A stretch of 64,000 nucleotides of DNA from Knoxdaviesia capensis (GCA_001510575.1 LNGK01000005.1:2363234-2427233), one strand, 5' to 3'; shown: positions 1 through 12,084, counted from the stretch's first letter. The notes: generated by a model from the letters alone, not told the origin. Translations and numbers: made by a program.

Positions 1-2661
1 CGCACAAGTGACCTAGAGACAGGATTCCGATCTCTGGACTACCCCCGATGACGACGTACACACGGTGACTCTGCAGGACTTCCTGCAACACACGGCCCCT
101 TTCGAAGGTCGCCCACCAAAAGAGAAGAAAGACGATCAACGTCGTAGTGAGAGCACATCCCCCACGTTGGTGTGGGTGATAATGCTTTTCTTTTTCACTC
201 TGTCTGTTCCCCGTTCCCCTTCACAATCGTCATCTTTCTCGATCCGTGTACTGTAGATAATCTATCTGGGGGGGTGGGATTGCCAGGCTGAAGTTGCTCT
301 TTCGGTGGCGTTGGAAATACCACGAAGCCAACCTGCTGTTCCGCATGTGCCCTAAGTACACCCTTGCGCCGTTTGCACCTTCACCCGTCTCATCAGCGGT
401 GGGTTGAGGATGTACGAAGCAAGTCGGTCCGTCACCGTGCATGAAGCCCATGCACTCATTCGGTTCCGCTCATCGCAACTATGTGGAAGCACCGTTGAAA
501 ATAGCACACGGCCTGCTTTATCCGTGTGCGCACTTTGCGCGTGCTCACCCAAACACGACATCGTGATCGGACGACGTTGTGCTGTCTATCGCTTACCATT
601 ACTCCCGCCGTCAAACTAAAGTTGATCTAGAATGCCACCAAGAAGCAGAGCACGAGGGAGAAGCCGCAATCGAAGGCTTCGAAGCCACCGAAAGAGAGCA
701 CGACGGGAAGATGCCGAAGGCGCTACCCACGAGGGCAACGAGACTATGAAATCAAAAGATTTTCGACACCAGCGAACCAACGGCTTTTGCTAGGGGAGAG
801 TTCACAGTTGCGCTGCTGTTATCGACGACTCGTTATCACCATGTGTGCAATATCATGTGAGAGCCTTCCAGGCCTGTTTCCCATGTTCCAACCCACTGGT
901 TAAACCGCCGTTACCGTTCCAGGGTTTGAAGTTTCGTCCCAGGCCGTTCGTTGCTCCAGCTCTCCGTGCTGGTTTTGTTTTTTTTGTTTTTCTTTTTGCC
1001 TCACATTCAGTCGATCAGGATTTCCTGATGCCAGAGGCCCCCCCGTGAGAGACATCGAGAAGAATGCAGTCTGGGCTCTGGACCCCCATTCCCCGTGTCT
1101 TCTTCACACACCCCTTGCCCCCGTCCAGCTGCTTGTTTGACGGACGGCCTGGCTTCTGGACGTGTTCTACCGTTACCCGTGCCGTGTTTTCCGGTTGTGG
1201 TTTGTGGGCAGGCAAGACAGTGTTTACTGGTGGTTTCTTTGTCTGGAAATCCCCCTACCCTCGGCGGGCTCTCAATGCCATAGAGAAAGACCTGTGCCTC
1301 TCATTCTCTGTTTCCCCTTTCCCCCACGATAACAAGCATCCACAGGCTGTCTGTCTCTCTTGTCTGTTCTCGACATCTGTGGGCCCACACCAGTGACAAG
1401 ACAAGTTTTGCAGAAATCCAGCTTCTCCTATGCCTGCCTCATGAGAGCGATCTCACGCGAGCTCTGGGAGGCAAAAGCCCCCCCTCCGTCTCTGAATTTC
1501 TTGGAATGGTTAGTTTGCGTTAGTCTAGAGAACGGGAACGGAAGGGAAGGGAAGGGAATCCTGAAGGTCGGACGGATCAACGCTGTGGGCATTTCTGATC
1601 GGTTCTGGTGATGGGCGGTTGGTCATGGAGTCATGGGAGGTTGGTCGTTTGTCGCGTCTTAGGGTTGTTTGGTTTCTTCGTCGTGGTCGGACGCTTGGAG
1701 ATATCTCGGGAGATGCATCTGGTAAGTCCATGCAACGACAGCTGCATTATGTTCCTGCATATGCTGTCCTCCAGCGTCAGGTGTCGTCAACTGAACAACC
1801 CAAATCTCCTGCCATTTTGTCAAGCTTGCCCACTCCTCGCCGCATCGGCTGGGGAACTGTCACGGAGAAAAACGTTGCGTGGAGTCCGCGCGCAATGCCC
1901 TTATCTAAGCTATCTGCCTATCTTCTATCTTCCCCGTGAAGCTGTGATAAGGCCGTATCAAGCGTAGAAGCTCCAAGTCTTCACTATTGGGCGTGCAGGC
2001 CTGTCTGTGGAGGAGAAATAAACGTCTTCTTCCAGCGATGATACCCTCATCTGTTCAGGCTGTTTCCGACTCAACTCGCTCCCAGTTGGGCTCTGATATC
2101 ACTCTGAAATGCTTCAACTGCTGGCAAATCCAATAAAGCTCTCCCCAAATGTCGGCTATCTTTCCTCCAGCGTCGCAGCCGAGACAAAATCTTCCAGTAG
2201 TGCTATCGACCCCACCCCCCTCTTCGCGCTTTTCTTCGCTTCTTCTCTCGGCTATGCTATCATTTTTGACTCGGAACAAATCTCCATCCAATGGCCTGGC
2301 TGGGAAATCTCTTTGTTTTCCTCGCCCACGGCTTCGTCCCCATGAGGCAATTCCCCGCCGTTATTCGTGAATTGCACGCCTGCATAGAGGTCCTCTGGAT
2401 TCTTCTACCTACAATCTTGACTCACCCAATTGGGTCTACCGCCGTTGGTCACACTGATAGGGCGTCTAATCTTGAACTTTTTTCTTTCTTTCGTTTTTAA
2501 ATTTTTTTTTCCTTGCATGTGCCTTGACGGCTGCGTTGGCGTTATGCGTTTAGTCACAATCCTATCAAGACAACCACATAACTAGATAGGCAGTCTAAGA
2601 TAGGTAATTGGTGCGCGCGTTCCTGTGGAGTGTACATATATCACATGGTCCCCTCGGCTTC
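1..2661. other. No supported gene; upstream region
   Basis: Several short open frames exist here on both strands, but none has recognisable protein motifs, coding-like codon use or plausible splice partners. A short GGGAA repeat lies near 1540-1556. The last few hundred bases are probably the promoter of the gene starting at 2776. The 3' end of a gene lying left of the window could extend into the first part; I see no evidence for or against this. Confidence 0.5.
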
Positions 2662-2667
2662 TATAAA
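2662..2667 (+). promoter_or_regulatory. Probable TATA box of the FMN-binding protein gene
   Basis: A TATAAA hexamer stands about 110 bases before the ATG at 2776. It is followed by a pyrimidine-rich stretch suited to transcription start. Assignment rests on motif and position only. Confidence 0.45.
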
Positions 2668-2775
2668 GCAGGGCTCTCTTCCTTTCTTTGTTGGTACCGC
2701 CGTCAACTTAACTTCATTTCACAACTGCTGTAATCCTCTCTGTTGTGAGATCCCTCCCCCAAAGCCTCCCTCACT

Positions 2776-3789
2776 ATGCCTTCAGTGACACTGGAATACC
2801 CGAAGGGGCCGCTGAACACGGTCAAGCGATATAATGCTCGAGGTATGGTTGCCCACCTGCTTTTGCCAAAAGATGAGATGGACAACCATTGCCATTTAGG
2901 CTGCGCGAAGAACCGCGATCGACCGCATCAAACATTGCTTGTCCGACCCTAACCCTAACATCTCCTCCCGATAGCCAGCTACGAACTGGAGACGATTCAC
3001 ACCATCATCAACTCGGCACCAGTCTTAAATGTTTCGTACATTGTCCCGGGCTCGCCCTTCCCCGTCAGCCTGCCGCTAATTGGCCGCATGGGCTCGTATG
3101 CGCGGCCGAGCGCGGACCTGGGCGATGTGCTGGACGTGTACCTGCACGGCTTCGTCTCCTCACGGCTGATGAACGTTGCGCGCACAGCCCACAGCGAAAG
3201 CAGCGCAACCGGCACGAACGGCACGAACGGCGCGGCAACAACCAACGGCGACAAGCCCGCGAACGGCGAGCCGGCGGCGGAAGAGGACGGCCTGGCGCTG
3301 ACCATCGCCACCGCGCACGTCGACGGCCTGGTGCTCACGATGGCGCCGAACGGCCACAGCTACAACTACCGCTCGGCCGTGCTCTTCGGCTACGCGACGC
3401 CCGTGACCGACCCGGCCGAGAAGCTCTGGGCCATGGAGCTGGTGACCAACGGCATCATCCCCACGCGCTGGCAGAACACCCGGTCGCCGCCCGTGCCGGC
3501 CGAGATGCAGAGCACGTCGCTGCTGCGCGTGCGCGTCGTGTCCGGCTCCGCCAAGATCCGCACCGGCCAGACCCAGGACGAGCGCGGCGACATCGCCAAC
3601 GAGAAGCTCATCAACTCGACCTGGAGCGGCGTCATCCCCATGTACCGGGTCCTCGGCGACCCCGTGCCCAGCTCGTACAACCGTGCGCCCTTCTCCGAGC
3701 ACTTGAAGACCTTCACGAAGGAGTTCAACGAGGATAATCGCGAGTACGCTGTGTCGATTATCGAGAAGAAGAGTGGTCCGGCTCACTAA
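2776..3789 (+). CDS. FMN-binding split-barrel (PNPOx-like) protein
   Basis: The protein belongs to the fungal group annotated as pyridoxamine 5'-phosphate oxidase-like, FMN-binding split-barrel proteins; the real substrate is unknown. Two exons, 2776-2842 and 2975-3789, join with a 132-bp GT-AG intron to give 293 residues. The start was chosen because exon 1 supplies the family's N-terminal segment (LEYPKGPLNTVKRYNARA) in frame. Typical motifs follow: a GRMGSYARPSADLGD block, YLHGFVSSRLMN, then THVDGLVL and YNYRSAVLFGYA around residues 150-180, and the LWAMELVTNGIIPTRW segment. A Gly/Asn/Thr-rich insert of about 30 residues (3190-3290) with a TNG repeat interrupts the barrel and probably forms a flexible loop. 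The body is much more GC-rich than its surroundings. The fold is fairly certain; the reaction is not. Confidence 0.85.
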
Positions 3790-4263
3790 ACGCTTTTTAT
3801 CTTGGGGCTTTTGTCGCTTATTGTTTTAACGCGATGGGTTGGTGAATACATTTCTTTTCTGCAGGTTGGAACTTTACTGGCGCAAAGAGAGCACATCTGG
3901 AAGGGATTCTGATTCAACACGCTTGAATGTTTTGGGGGCTTACTACTCATGTGTTTTCATCATACATGTTAATGACTATGGGATGGGGTAAATAATCGTA
4001 ATGAAACGAACGATAGAGAGAGACACACACACTATTTTTTGAGTAAAAGACCAAGATTCGCAGGATGCAAATACCGATGTAAAAGGGGGTATTCTGAACA
4101 AAAAAGTAACATAGAAAAGGGAAAATAGCAAAAACGGAATAGAGCATCCAAAGTTCCGCGCTGGTAAAGACAAAACTGATCAAGAGCTGGCCTGTAGGGG
4201 CATGATGGGCTCGGTGGCGACGTTTTTCTACGACAGTGAAACGATTCATTTCTAACTTCATAT
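3790..4263. other. Convergent intergenic region
   Basis: This AT-rich stretch lies between the stop codons of two converging genes and should hold both 3' untranslated ends. I see no further gene in it. Confidence 0.6.
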
Positions 4264-6215
4264 TTACCACAGCCGCCAAACCACTGGAGGGACGACCATC
4301 CGCATGATATTCCAATGCCCAATAGCGCTCGACTGGTGCCACTGCGTCAACTTCCCAGTCTCGTTTCGGTAGAAGATACTATCTTCCGGGGTACCTTCGG
4401 AAGTGAAGTCTGAGTCGAGTACCTCGACCTTGGGCACGAGGAATCGCTCGCGTGTGAGGCTGCCGAGCATGTCCGCAGCGGTGGGCTCACGGAAAGTAAG
4501 ATCTGAGCCGGCGATCTTGGTGCAGTAGATGACCATATTAGCAAAGTCGGCATAGGTGTCTCTGTCGGCGTGGTCTGCTGATGGTCGCTCGTCACGGAAC
4601 ACACGGCATGACGGAAAGACATGGCGGATCGTCTGCACGACGATTTTGGGGGCAGGGAGGGCAAAGTCTCCGGCGTAGTTCTGTTGAGAGGCGTTGGTCA
4701 GTAGGATTCCATCTTCATAAGATAGCGAACAGATCTTACAATGGCAATGACTCCATTCGGCTTTAGCAGAGTGTGTAGGCCAGAGATAAACTCGAATGTA
4801 AAGAGGCTAATAGGTTCGGCACCTCCGGTAAATACGTCATGCACAATGTAGTCAAACTTGGCCGGTGACGACTGAGCAAGGCTGGCCGTATAGCTCACAG
4901 CATCATCGACGATGACATTGGAGCGGCCAGGCAGGCCAAAGTACTTGGAAGCGTAATCGGCAACTCCCGGATCAATCTCGACAATGGTGGTGTTGATTCC
5001 ATGAGCAATCAATGCGGCCGGGGTAGTTCCAATACCGAGGCCACTGATGGAGAAAACGGCGAACCGAGGGTTAGAGACTCTGTTGGCATACGTGATACGC
5101 GAGGAGATTGGACAGGAGATTTCATACATTACCAAAGCCTGGGCCGATGTGTCCACGATTGGCTGGGGCACCTGAACGAGACGGACAGCCTCGAGCATTA
5201 CAAATATGGTGTATATGGGTTCGGCCACCTTCTTAATGGGGATACGAGTCCACAGGCCGCCGAGAATGCTGTGATCGCATCTCAGGATACGATATCCCTG
5301 ACTGACGTTCTCCAGCACTGACAGGTAGCCGGTAAGTGATTCCCGACGATCGACCAGGAGCCAGCCTTCATTTTGCAACAGCTTCTTGAGATATGCGCTC
5401 GTCGACGGGAGGGCAACATGGGGGTTGAAGAGGCCGAGATGGATGGTTGCTGGGAGACCGAGCAGACCAACCCAGTAAGGGGCGGTAGAGTCCAATCGGG
5501 AAAGGAGGCCGTACGCTGCGGCCACAGAAACTTGAATGCCCATTCGAGTCAACAGGAACGAGCTACCGATGCTGGAGCCAAGCCATGAGGCCACTGTCGA
5601 CTCAGCCGTCTTGAAGATGATGAGGCAGACCATTCCAGGAAGTGATTCAGAGATCCAAGTGGGTAACGCCGGCAGAGAGGCGACGAGGCCAATATCGAAA
5701 TCCTCAACACGACCCGCAACAGAAGCAACGGCCAGGAACACGAGAGGGAACAACGTAACCAGCTCAATGATCAAGGCCGCGCGGTCAGCCATCAGAGACT
5801 GGACGGCGTTCAGGCGGAAAAGCAACGTCTGCAGCATCGGGATCCACACTGCAATGACCGGCAGGAGCACATCGGGGCGCAACGACATACGGTTGGACAG
5901 ACGGACGGTGCCGGCCCAGCCAGCGAAGCACGCAGCCATGATAACGTGCGTGTGAAACGTGGCGGCTGGGATGGAGCCGAACACCGGCGACAGAGCCAGC
6001 TGGGAGGCGACTGACGACACGGCTGCGAGAGACAGGAGGGCGGTGATGTGAAGAGCCTGGGCGACGGCAACGACTGGGTGAGTGTTTGCCGAGGGGCTCT
6101 GGGCTTTTGAGGCCAGGTCTTTAAGCTCCTGCTCAAACTCTTCCGGGGTTGAGCTGACCGGAGTCCGGATCTTCGGCGCCGCAGCAGCCGCGGCAGATTT
6201 GCGTTTGGGAGCCAT
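4264..6215 (-). CDS. Membrane protein with spermidine-synthase-like C-terminal domain
   Basis: The N-terminal half (about residues 45-270) holds a series of hydrophobic segments, probably several membrane helices. The C-terminal half is a Rossmann domain of the spermidine synthase/SAM-methyltransferase type: a glycine-rich IGLGIGTTPAALI motif, an acidic VEIDP motif about 20 residues later, then VDDAV and YIVHDVFTGG. Exons on the minus strand are 6215-5128, 5043-4740 and 4680-4264. The 59-bp intron 4681-4739 is clear. The 84-bp intron 5044-5127 has no stop and is a multiple of three, so it reads through; I call it an intron because it starts GTATGA, has a CTAAC branch site and CAG end, and its removal restores the nucleotide-binding motif. 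The spliced protein is about 602 residues. Fungal genomes carry many such membrane relatives. Key residues for polyamine binding were not traced, so aminopropyl transfer is not assured. Confidence 0.8.
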
Positions 6216-8041
6216 TGCGTTTGCGGATGTAAACGAGAGTGAGAATAATAAGAGTGGAGGGGGATAAGTGTGTGATGGAGAAACGAAGAGATTGATAGAT
6301 ATCTGTGGTCGTTAAAAAGAACGGCGAAGATATGACTAAGATAGAGCTCTGGAGGAAGGAGGCTCGAGAGGGACAAATGGAAGGAACGACTGAGAGTGGA
6401 ATCTGATAAGCAAGATATCTGGCGATACTATCTCGACTTGAGTGCTTCAATCTCCGACGGGGCAAATCAACAGTCAACGGCCACCAAACAGACGCACACT
6501 TGCCAGAGCCAGTCTGGAACGATGGAAGACGACAGGAAGAAATGTTGGAACAGCAAAATCTGGAGCCCGCAGAGTGGTGAATGGGGAAGGAAAATCGGCG
6601 AAGATCAAGTTTCAAAGCCAATCCAGTGAAAGTTTACGCTGGGCTTCTGCATGGAGCCACCACGCTGTGGTGATGTTGAAACGCAAACCGCCAGGGGTTT
6701 TGGGACGCACAGATATCTAGGGGTCTTTTCTGGTGGTGGCGTCCTGGAGTAAAAAGGATTTGCTAACAGGACAGAGTGTCGAGTGAAAATCATCGAGAGA
6801 GATAATCTCTGAGGTGGTGGGAATCTGCGATTGGTGTCAAATGCATGCATGGTGCTAACTTAAGATTGGGACCCGAAAGGCCAGAAGTACTTATACTAGA
6901 TGACGCCTTTCTGCTGATTCCAGGAACAGCTCTCACGATCATCACGACTATCGTGATATCTACGCACGACAGCTTCACCAGATTTGGAGTTCCAGGTCTG
7001 CGCCGCCATTTCTTGCTTACTCCCTTTCTTGTTATATAAGCGAAATATCAGAGACTGGGCGCGCGTCCTTTTGGTGACGTCTTACGGGAAACGGCACTGA
7101 TATGCCCACCATAACTTCTGTACTGAATTCTTGGCCTCACACAAACGCCCCCCGTGCGTGCGTATTCCAACGCGGCTCGCACCATGATGCCCGTTTACGG
7201 CTTCCGAATGCATTTAGTGATACTTTCTAGCTGATCCTGTCCCGACGTCATTGGCCATAAACCACGCGGAGTCTGGCAGGCGTCGTCTCCGATATTGGGG
7301 AGTGTCTCGATGAGAGATGCCGGGTCTTACATAGGGATTGTTGGTGCGCATCAATACAGAGGCACGGAGTCCCTAGGGTACTAGTTTCCCCGACTCTCCT
7401 TTCTACGTTGCTCCCGCCCCGTCCCACTCCCTCCATCTCTGCTGCTCGTCCTCTCTGCCGTGCTTTGGGGGGGACTCCGCCGTGCTTTGGGGGACTCCGC
7501 CGACCTCGGGTGCCGGCCAGTCGGATTTCATTGCCAGGCGTCACCCCCAAATTCCACTGTTCCGCGGCCGGTACAGACACTGAAATACAAATATATCTGG
7601 TGGTCTTCCTCCAAACGGAATTGGGCCTCGTGGTGGCCGATCTGGATTTCCCCGGTCATGCCTTACTCGTACTGTCCTGCCTCCGCTGGGTGCAATTTAT
7701 ATCGAGTATAGCCACTTTATTTTGATGGAACTACACTCTGTGTTTACTTCTGTCTATGCTCGTTTAGTTGGAGATGACACTGCATATTATGTGGTGTGGC
7801 TTTGTCTGTTGATATTACCCGTCCTGCCCTTTCTGACCCGCGGGCTTCGTTCCAGCCTTATAGAGACGCATTACCGATTGTAAGGAATAGCATAAATGTC
7901 ATCACATACGCCCGTTCTTGTCTATTTCACGATCTTGGTATTTCACATAGGTCTCATCGCTCTTCTAGGTTCTTCATCTGGAACGTTAGCTAGGGACTCT
8001 GAACGTCACCATTCCTGAACTTCTTTTTTCCCTCTACAGCC
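6216..8041. other. Divergent intergenic region
   Basis: These 1.8 kb separate the starts of two divergent genes and should contain both promoters. Short open frames such as 7248-7580 (-) and 7408-7725 (+) show no protein motifs. A 16-bp direct repeat based on GTGCTTTGGGGG lies near 7459-7495. No gene is supported. Confidence 0.5.
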
Positions 8042-9255
8042 ATGGTCACCGTCCATGTGATGTATGGCCTTTTGGCCACCGTTGGGCTGGCGTCAGTGAT
8101 CTCTGTTCGACATGACGGAGAAGATCACGATGCTCCAGGTAACTACCTATGTTCCCAGTGCTTAATACGCATCAAGACCAAACTTCCTAACACACTGATT
8201 GCTCTGTAGCTGTGGAGGCTCCTGTTGCTGAGACTGCGACGTACTTTTCTGATCTGGGTGTCAAGCGCACACTTGTCAAGTACGGCCCCATCACTGTCCC
8301 GGCCTCTCACGACGACTCGGCGACCATGGGAATGCTTGAAGTGATGATCCCCAAGGCTGAGGTTCCCTGCACGAACTGCTACCTCACCCTGTTCAATCCG
8401 GATCTGGAGTATGAAGATGGGACCATCGCCAACGCCAACAATGGCATGTGGCTGCACCATGCCGCTTTCCTGTACATGGGAAATCCGGATCCCGTGTGTG
8501 ATGGACTTCCCGAGCGGTTCCTCGCTTCAGGAAACGAGCGCTCTGTCGTTGACCTGACTGCTAAGGGGTAAGCTAAAAATCCTCCGATTGCATCTGAAGC
8601 GAATGTCTGTGACCCCGAGCCTCTAACACTGCAACATCTCGCTAGATCTAAGAAGGCCGGCTACCTCCTTGGCGAAGAAGATGTTCTCCTTATTGTTGAG
8701 CTCATGAACGTTGGCCACGAGACCAAAGTCGCCTACTTCACTGCCCAATGGGAGCATATCGACGCGGCGGCCGCTGATGAGGCATCGTTCACGCCTCTGA
8801 AGCCCGTGTGGCTGGACATTGCCGGCTCCTGCGACTCGTTCTACCACTACGACGGCGTTGAGCCGGCGTTCGAGGTTACCCAGCGCCCAATGTGGCGGGC
8901 CACCTTCAACGGCAAGATCCACTCCGTTCTGACCCACATGCACGACGGAGGTACCATCCTCGGGGTGCGCCACAATGGCGAGACCGTGTGCAGCAGCTCG
9001 GCCCGCTACGGCGAGTCGGCCGGCTATCTGTCCCACGATGGCGACGGTGACCACCACGACCACGGCACCAGCACGCACACCATGCACATCTCGTCCATGT
9101 CTAGCTGCGAGGATCTGGGCGAGTTCAAGGTTGGCGACCGCCTGGGCGTGCGCGCGTCGTACGACATGACTCTTCACCCGCCTATGGCTGGACATCACGA
9201 GGGCGAATACGAGCCGCTCATGGGTATTGGACTGATGTTTGCAGAGGAGATCTAG
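8042..9255 (+). CDS. Secreted SURNod19-like protein
   Basis: Three exons (8042-8138, 8210-8567, 8646-9255) with 71- and 78-bp introns give 354 residues. The first 20 or so residues form a hydrophobic signal peptide (MYGLLATVGLASVIS core), so export is likely. The rest follows the pattern of the 'stress up-regulated Nod 19' (SURNod19) family seen in plants and fungi: a paired-cysteine segment (PCTNCYLT), LEYEDGTIANANNG, a WLHHAAF motif, an ASGNERS motif, KKAGYLL, and a HMHDGG motif, with the closing segment LMGIGLMF. A His/Asp-rich loop (DGDGDHHDHG, near 9040-9065) and a conserved HISSMSSCED segment lie in the C-terminal third. The histidine clusters could bind a metal, which is inference. I assigned the family from pattern memory, not a search; the biochemical role is unknown. 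Confidence 0.72.
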
Positions 9256-10538
9256 GCTTGTGCCGCAATTGACTGGCCCTTCCTCTTTGAACTGAGCTTG
9301 GTGTTGCAAAGCAAACCCGAGGACTACTGATGGATGGGCTGATCGCAATAGTAGTACTTAATATGCAGATAAACGGGTTCATATATCTTCAAACCCAGAT
9401 CCTTATGTTGACTTCTTACGGACCCCAAACCACATAATATGATATGTTGTCCTGTCTGATTCTCCATCCTCAGCTTCCCGCGACGACTTTGCTACTATTC
9501 CTGTTACCCTAGCTCCCTAAAGAGCAACTCGTTCTATACATTATCTCGGTCTCCAAATAACAGTGTTCTGGGTTCTTCTGACGGCATTGATCGCGTTGAA
9601 CTTCAGATACGGTCCGACTCTGGCCATATATATATATAGCCTGGCCCGGATATTTGGGGGCCTCATAACCGCCAAGAAATGAGCTACGGCCCTGATATGG
9701 CCGGCCATATATTCAACAGACAACAACTATGCAGAAGTAATAGCTTATACATACACGCAATCTTTTGTGGTTTCTGTTCTAGATTGCGCCGTTTCTTTGC
9801 AATATCGAATCCGGGTGTCCCCGGAGTACAGTTACGCACTGTCCGAGATACTGTATCGAGTCAGCATACTAGTATGACGCCTTACAGTGCGACTTCTTCC
9901 GGAATAAGTAACTTCCCCGCAAAACCACGTCCCACTGAAATCTTTCAATCATCATCATTTATCAAGCTGACTTCCTCTGCAAATTTCTCATCTCCCTCTT
10001 TTACCCAGTCAAGCTCAGACCTTTTGTTCTTCCTCTGCATGGAACCGATATCTTGGCCCCTTTTGCGATTTTAATATATTCTGTCCACTTTAAACCCACG
10101 GCGCTGAAAAATTCTCAGCCACCGTGGTTGTCTCGTGGCTTTCTCCATCCGTGTCTTGATATCTGTGCCTGCCGCACTTCCCCAACTTCCTGGAGGTCAA
10201 ATTCCGTACTGGCATACTCCTTCAACTCCTCTTCCGACTTGGCTTGTTCTTTCCTCTCGCTTCTGGATAATCTACACTCGCCGAGTTCCGAACTCCGACG
10301 GCCTTACTTCTATCCTCCCGGCTTTGTGTGTTTGCAGCTTATGTCTAGCCGGGTATCCGATAATCGGTCCTCCAAACCCACCGTTGTCCGTCACTCCGGC
10401 TTTATTGTTGCCGTCGCCATCCTGATTCTCGCACTTGTATCGACGCGGCTGATTCCTAGCCTTCCCTCCGGCCTCCGCATATTAGGAGTCTCGTCCGTGC
10501 GTTTCTTGTCAACTTCGTCCTCTTCCTCCCCTCCAACC
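9256..10538. other. Intergenic region and leader of the nucleotidase gene
   Basis: No separate gene is supported. A TA repeat (about 9627-9640) and a perfect 16-bp palindrome around a GGCCGGCC core (9695-9710) are present. The region from about 9900 is pyrimidine-rich and probably transcribed as leader. The reading frame of the next gene stays open upstream to 10053, with an in-frame ATG at 10341. Confidence 0.5.
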
Positions 10539-11603
10539 ATGGCGGAGTACGCGCGTGAGCTCGAGGTGGCCCAGCTCGCGGTGCAGCGCGCGTCGATCCT
10601 GACCAAGCGTGTGTTCCACGAGAAGGCCAAGGGCTCGGTCGACAAGAACGACAAGTCGCCCGTAACTATCGCTGACTTCGGCGCCCAGGCTCTGATTATC
10701 AGTGCCCTCCGCCACAACTTTCCCGGAGATGCCATCGTCGGCGAGGAGGAGTCCTCGATTCTGGCCGAGAACGCTGCTCTGAGAAAGCTGGTCTGGGACC
10801 TTGTTTCAACCACTGCCCTGGCTGACCCTGCTGCTGAGGCTCTGCTTGGTGGCGCCATGACTTCTGAGAAGGATATGCTGGATGTGATCGACCTGGGAAA
10901 CAGCGCCGGTGGCAATGTCGGCCGCATTTGGACTATCGACCCCGTCGATGGCACCAAGGGCTTCCTCCGCGGTGGCCAGTACGCTGTGTGTCTGGCGTTG
11001 ATCGTTGACGGCGACGTCAAGGTCGGCGCCCTGGGTTGCCCCAACCTCCCTATCGACGACACCGCGCCGCTGACTGGCAACATGGCGTCGGACCAGACTG
11101 ATGCGGGCGACTACGGCGTGCTGTTTTCGGCTGTCAAGGGCCAGGGAGCCACCAGCCGGGCTCTCACCGATAGCTCTGCCACCACTAAGCCCATCTCCAT
11201 GCGCCCGTTACCGGATATGACCGCGGCCACATTCTGCGAGAGTGTGGAGGCCGGCCACTCATCGCACGGCGACCAGGCTGCCATTGCCGGCCTGCTGGGC
11301 ATCACCACCCCCAGTGTCCGCATGGACTCGCAGGCCAAGTATGGTTCGATTGCTCGCGGTGCGGGTGATATCTACCTGCGCCTGCCCACCAGCGCCACGT
11401 ATCAGGAGAAGATCTGGGATCATGCTGCTGGTGACCTGATAGTGCGTGAGGCTGGCGGCGAGGTCACTGATATCAACGGAAACCACCTCGACTTTGGCCG
11501 TGGTCGCACGCTGGCGGTCAACAAGGGTGTCGTCGCGGCTCCGGTGGCCGCTCACGCGAAGGTCTTGGCCGCCGTGCAGGAAGTTCTCAGCAAGAAGGCA
11601 TAA
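10539..11603 (+). CDS. MET22: 3'(2'),5'-bisphosphate nucleotidase
   Basis: This is the Hal2/Met22-type phosphatase that removes the 3' phosphate from PAP and PAPS, relieving product inhibition in sulfate assimilation; the family is Mg2+-dependent and sensitive to lithium and sodium. The 354-residue product from the ATG at 10539 matches the usual length (yeast protein about 357). Family motifs are present: SPVTIADFGAQALI, GEEESS, the metal-binding IDPVDGTKGFLRGG, and WDHAAGDLIVREAGGEVTDI near the C-terminus. The start at 10539 sits in a good context (AACCATGGC) and begins the conserved domain (MAEYARELEVAQLAVQRA). An in-frame ATG at 10341 would add 66 residues with a hydrophobic segment and arginines, possibly a targeting signal. 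No intron is seen in the coding part. Confidence 0.9.
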   Translation: MAEYARELEVAQLAVQRASILTKRVFHEKAKGSVDKNDKSPVTIADFGAQALIISALRHNFPGDAIVGEEESSILAENAALRKLVWDLVSTTALADPAAEALLGGAMTSEKDMLDVIDLGNSAGGNVGRIWTIDPVDGTKGFLRGGQYAVCLALIVDGDVKVGALGCPNLPIDDTAPLTGNMASDQTDAGDYGVLFSAVKGQGATSRALTDSSATTKPISMRPLPDMTAATFCESVEAGHSSHGDQAAIAGLLGITTPSVRMDSQAKYGSIARGAGDIYLRLPTSATYQEKIWDHAAGDLIVREAGGEVTDINGNHLDFGRGRTLAVNKGVVAAPVAAHAKVLAAVQEVLSKKA

Positions 11604-11980
11604 ATAGCTTCCCATTTTGAGACGCAAAGGGACTTTTGCATGGCATGCTCCTCTGATGCATGATTTACTTTTCCTTTTCTTGTTACTGGGGCACATACAT
11701 TTCTGGATTGGGAAGCATTCCGAAGATTCGGGGGTGAAATGTTGGGTGCATAGACGAACGAACATAATGATGCTACAAATAGATACACGGCTGAAAAAGA
11801 AAGTGTTCAAGGAACAACTTTTCATGATTATATAATTTCTTTTGTTCTTATATTTGCTTCATTCCCATCCGCTGGTTGACTGTCGACTGAAGGTTGATGT
11901 CGTCCAGGTTGCTCCGGTGAACAAATCGCTGACGGGAAGGGACTACATAGTGTGTAATTAGGTCTGTCCCTAGCATCAAC

Positions 11981-12080
11981 GGCAAGATGGCCGAGTTGGT
12001 TATGGCGCCAGGTTAAGGTTTATCTTAACATCAATTTCCTGGTGGAGCAATCCGCGTGGGTTCAAGTCCCACTCTTGTCA
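11981..12080 (+). tRNA. tRNA-Leu(AAG) with intron
   Basis: The acceptor stem GGCAAGA pairs with TCTTGTC (one G-T pair), followed by discriminator A. The D arm begins TGGCCGAG, the anticodon stem is CCAGG/CCTGG, and the T arm is GTGGG-TTCAAGT-CCCAC. The anticodon loop is TTAAGG plus T38, so the anticodon is AAG (12015-12017), which reads CTT. An 18-nt intron (12019-12036) follows position 37 and contains CTTAA, complementary to the anticodon region, as is usual for nuclear tRNA introns. A long variable arm fits the leucine type. The mature tRNA is 82 nt without CCA. Confidence 0.95.
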
Positions 12081-12084
12081 CTGA

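Noticed and set aside
632..793. A 53-codon Arg-rich ORF from an ATG at 632.
   Set aside because: The repetitive purine-rich sequence is open in all three frames, there is no motif and no supporting context.
2947..2960. Telomere-like CCCTAACCCTAAC.
   Set aside because: Only two units, inside the intron of the FMN-binding protein gene; similar short pieces at 37135 and at the window end do not form an array.
3160..3786. A 208-codon antisense ORF and an overlapping plus-strand ORF (2889-3737).
   Set aside because: Both are shadows of the GC-rich FMN-binding protein gene; the plus-strand one is Arg-rich out-of-frame translation.
9695..9710. Perfect 16-bp palindrome around GGCCGGCC.
   Set aside because: A single short palindrome in intergenic DNA without a partner or repeat; no function can be argued.
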